DNA of 64,000 bases from Gluconacetobacter sacchari (GTDB lineage Bacteria; Pseudomonadota; Alphaproteobacteria; Acetobacterales; Acetobacteraceae): assembly GCF_014174255.1 (NCBI RefSeq), contig NZ_JABEQJ010000017.1, forward strand, positions 1 through 64,000. Direction: 5' to 3'. Every line of letters begins with the position of its first letter. Within the stretch, counting starts at the first letter, position 1. The translations under genes were made by a program, and so were the position numbers. Below are positions 61,973 to 64,000 of the stretch, piece after piece. The notes under the pieces are model-generated. The model worked only from the letters and a program-made list of their open reading frames with translations. It searched no databases and was not told where the DNA came from.

Positions 61973-62415
61973 ATAGTTCACTCACTATCGACGGATTGAC
62001 TTGCGTCTGCAATGCGCTGCGCAAGGCGTCACGCTCGGTCACTCGCTTCTACGACGAGAAGATGGAAAACACCGGCATCTCACTCGCGCAGTTCGCGGTG
62101 CTCCGAAACATCGGGCGGCGCGAACCGCTGCCTCTGATGGATCTCGCCCACATTCTCGTGATGGACCGAACCACGCTCTATCGCGCACTCAAGCCGCTTG
62201 CGCGCGAAGGCTGGATTGCGCTCGATGATGGTCATGGACGCGCGAAGACCGTTCGTCTGACCAGCAAGGGGCACGAGGCTGTCGCGAACTCTACTGATGC
62301 GTGGCATGCCGCCCAGCGAAGTCTAGTAGAAAGGTTTGGCTTGGATCGCTGGGCGACCACGGAAACTGCGCTCCAGGATCTGGTAACGATTTCGCAGGAA
62401 GCGACGACACAATGA
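61960..62415 (+). CDS. MarR-family regulator
   Basis: A 151-residue MarR protein: helices ALRKASRSVTRFYDEKMENTGISLAQFAVLRNIGRREPLPLMDLAHILVMDRTTLYRALKPLAREGWIAL and wing DDGHGRAKTVRLTSKGHEAV. The start may be 61960 or the ATG two codons later. The stop overlaps the MFS start by 4 bp (ATGA), so the pair is an operon and MarR likely represses the transporter. Confidence 0.9.
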   Translation: MHMHHSSLTIDGLTCVCNALRKASRSVTRFYDEKMENTGISLAQFAVLRNIGRREPLPLMDLAHILVMDRTTLYRALKPLAREGWIALDDGHGRAKTVRLTSKGHEAVANSTDAWHAAQRSLVERFGLDRWATTETALQDLVTISQEATTQ

Positions 62416-63683
62416 GCCGCATGCTCCACCGGACCGGCTTGGTGTCCGCGCGCGTCCACATTGTCCTGATCGTCACCGTCACCTTCTTCGCGCTTCTGGT
62501 ATCGGCGGGCCTGCGCGCAACGCCGGGTGTTCTGATGATGCCGCTTCAGCTCAACTTCGGATGGGACCGATCGACCATTTCCTTCGCCGCTGCGATCGGC
62601 ATCTTCCTCTACGGCCTTGTTGGTCCCTTCGCGGCGGCGCTCATGATGTCGTTCGGTATCCGACGGACGATGCTGGCGGGCCTGATGCTCATGGCCGGCT
62701 CGACCTTCGCCAGTCTCTGGATGCGCCTTCCGTGGCAATACGTGTTGAGCTGGGGCGTGATGTCCGGCATCGGCAGCGGAACAGTTGCTTCGGTGCTCGG
62801 CGCGGCCGTAGTCAATCGCTGGTTCGCCACGCGACAGGGGTTGATCATGGGCCTGCTTAGCGCCAGCACGGCGACAGGATCGCTAATCTTCCTACCGATT
62901 CTCGCTTGGCTGTCCAATCAGGGGGCATGGAGGCCAGTTGTCGTCGCCGTGAGCCTCGCCTGCTTGATTCTTGTGCCGATCGTCGCATTGGTGCTGCCCG
63001 AGCATCCCGGCGATATCGGCACGCGTCGGTTCGGCGAGCGCCCGGACAGCGTGCCAGCAGCATCGCCAAAACAGGCTCGCACGGCCGGCCTTGCAATCAG
63101 CGTGCTGGTTAGCGCAGCGCGACGCCCTGTCTTCTGGCTGCTGTTCGGCACCTTTTTCGTCTGCGGTCTGACAACCAACGGCCTCGTCGGCACCCACATG
63201 ATCGCCTTCTGCGGTGACCATGGCGTCACCCCTGTGGCTGCCGCCGGTCTGCTCTCGACCATGGGCTTCTTCGATCTTTTCGGAACCACTGCATCGGGAT
63301 GGCTGACCGACCGCTATAATCCACGCGTGCTGCTGATCGTCTACTATGGTCTCCGCGGGCTCTCGCTAATGGCGCTCCCCTTCTTGAGCTTCGATGCAAT
63401 GAGCTTAGGCGTCTTCGCTGTATTCTACGGCCTCGACTGGATCGCCACTGTCCCGCCCACGGTCAAGCTTGCGAACGAGACGTTCGGAGAGCAAGAAGCC
63501 CCGATCGTCTTCGGCTGGATCCAGACCGGGCATCAACTTGGAGCGGCCTTTGCCGCCTTCGGCGGCGGCGTCATCCGCGAGCAAAGCGGTACCTATCTGC
63601 CCGCATTTCTAGCGGCAGGCACCATGGGCGTCATTGCGGCGGGCGTGCTTCTTTTGACCCTGCGACAGGACGAAGCCACTTAG
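62412..63683 (+). CDS. MFS transporter
   Basis: A 423-residue major-facilitator protein with 12 predicted membrane segments. It has MFS loop 2-3-like FGIRRTMLAGLMLMAG and the central loop RFGERPDSVPAASPKQARTA. The C-terminal half contains SGWLTDRYNPRVLLIVYYGLRGLSL. The family resembles monocarboxylate/oxalate-type or drug MFS proteins, but the substrate cannot be told. It is coupled to marR. Confidence 0.88.
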   Translation: MSRMLHRTGLVSARVHIVLIVTVTFFALLVSAGLRATPGVLMMPLQLNFGWDRSTISFAAAIGIFLYGLVGPFAAALMMSFGIRRTMLAGLMLMAGSTFASLWMRLPWQYVLSWGVMSGIGSGTVASVLGAAVVNRWFATRQGLIMGLLSASTATGSLIFLPILAWLSNQGAWRPVVVAVSLACLILVPIVALVLPEHPGDIGTRRFGERPDSVPAASPKQARTAGLAISVLVSAARRPVFWLLFGTFFVCGLTTNGLVGTHMIAFCGDHGVTPVAAAGLLSTMGFFDLFGTTASGWLTDRYNPRVLLIVYYGLRGLSLMALPFLSFDAMSLGVFAVFYGLDWIATVPPTVKLANETFGEQEAPIVFGWIQTGHQLGAAFAAFGGGVIREQSGTYLPAFLAAGTMGVIAAGVLLLTLRQDEAT

Positions 63684-63783
63684 TTATACCAGATCGCCCA
63701 GAGACTGACGCATGGGATAGGCCCTCTAAGGGCTTTGCCCTGGCTGTGTCCCGAGGCGTGGTGTGGAGACGGGTTCGAGGGGA
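63684..63783. other. Space between MFS gene and IS256 transposase end
   Basis: It probably contains the IS256 right end. CCCTCTAAGGGCTTTGCCCTGG near 63723 is a small inverted structure, but I could not fix the IS border without its other end. Confidence 0.35.
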
Positions 63784-64000
63784 TCAGGCGGCCACGGCGG
63801 CCAGGCTGATGGTTTGATCATGGCTGATGGCGGCGAGTCCTTCCAGTGTCATGTAGCGTCGGCAAACAGCCCACTCGTCGTTCTGCTCGAGCATCAGCGC
63901 GCCGACGAGACGGATGATGGCGGCGTCGTTGGGGAAAAATTCCGATAACGTCGCAGCGACGCTTGATCTCCCGGTTCACCCGCTCGATCGGGTTCGTCGA
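63784..64000 (-). pseudogene. IS256-family transposase, C-terminal part, frameshifted and cut by window end
   Basis: The minus strand encodes STNPIERVNREIKRRCDVIGIF, then, after removing one base in an A5/T5 run (63935-63939), PNDAAIIRLVGALMLEQNDEWAV and RRYMTLEGLAAISHDQTISLAAVAA to the stop at 63784. This is the conserved C-terminus of IS256/Mutator transposases. The rest is outside the window. The frameshift suggests a dead copy or a sequence error. Confidence 0.8.

Noticed and set aside
61778-61981. 67-residue frame ending TAATG over the DUF2000 start
   Set aside because: It covers the promoter region and the start of the divergent marR gene and has no family or ribosome site. The overlap with the DUF2000 ATG is probably chance.
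1-64000. tRNA, rRNA, integrase gene or attachment-site repeats
   Set aside because: I looked for cloverleaf arms, rRNA cores, tyrosine/serine recombinase motifs and long direct repeats at element borders and found none that held up. The borders probably lie outside the window or need computation to detect.

Overview
The window looks like part of an alphaproteobacterial genome or large plasmid, most likely Acetobacteraceae (Komagataeibacter, Gluconacetobacter or Acetobacter type). The grounds are high GC with GC-biased codon use, an alphaproteobacterial LexA box (GTTC-N7-GTTC) before imuA, and the families present (DUF736, DUF2840, RPA-type RepA, DUF2274, DUF2493, DUF932). Genus is inference. 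Most of it is the conserved core of one integrative and conjugative element (ICE) or conjugative plasmid, 'element B' (about 18.1-61.1 kb), beside the truncated edge of a related 'element A' (1-4.1 kb).

Layout. 1-4.1 kb: element A, with DUF736, traF, DUF2840, repA and an HTH gene, an fseA-like frameshifted activator, and a DUF736 fragment cut by an IS. 4.1-7.65 kb: an IS scar (IS5, truncated IS1595, IS3) ending in a MATE transporter remnant. 8-18 kb: cargo, comprising an SDR/HxlR pair, a TetR-controlled RND efflux system whose operon ends in an extra FabF-type ketoacyl synthase, a divergent outer-membrane factor, and a LysR regulator. 18.1-27.5 kb: the trbBCDEJKLFGI mating-pair operon (minus strand). 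27.6-32.9 kb: an HU gene and AT-rich cargo, a GHKL ATPase-nuclease fusion and a second nuclease-like protein, then an IS5 copy with a 4-bp target duplication. 33.1-43.6 kb: CopG, traG, parDE, relaxase, lytic transglycosylase, then DUF736-traF-DUF2840-RHH-methyltransferase-parA-repA-HTH with start/stop overlaps almost throughout. 43.8-49.2 kb: the imuA-imuB-dnaE2 mutasome. 49.5-52.4 kb: a membrane protein, an SRAP protein, and an fseA / qseM-like / xre regulatory block. 52.4-61.1 kb: ICE accessory genes (DUF736, DUF2493, Toprim, DUF932), the last split by a complete group II intron. 61.3-64 kb: frameshifted DUF2000, MarR/MFS pair, and an IS256 fragment.

How it fits together. RepA/ParA/RHH would maintain the excised circle. 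Relaxase, TraG, Trb proteins, TraF and the transglycosylase would carry out transfer. The xre, DUF2285 and DUF6499-DUF2285 genes match the parts of the rhizobial QseC/QseM/FseA switch that controls ICE excision. In both FseA-like loci the two halves are in different frames, joined at the same CGA-TTT-C site by a +1 shift.

Other notable points are a family of hairpin leaders about 85-127 nt upstream of ICE genes on the minus strand, paired TetR operators around the efflux genes, and DnaA-box and iteron-like sequence inside repA. No integrase, att site, tRNA, rRNA or CRISPR array was seen.
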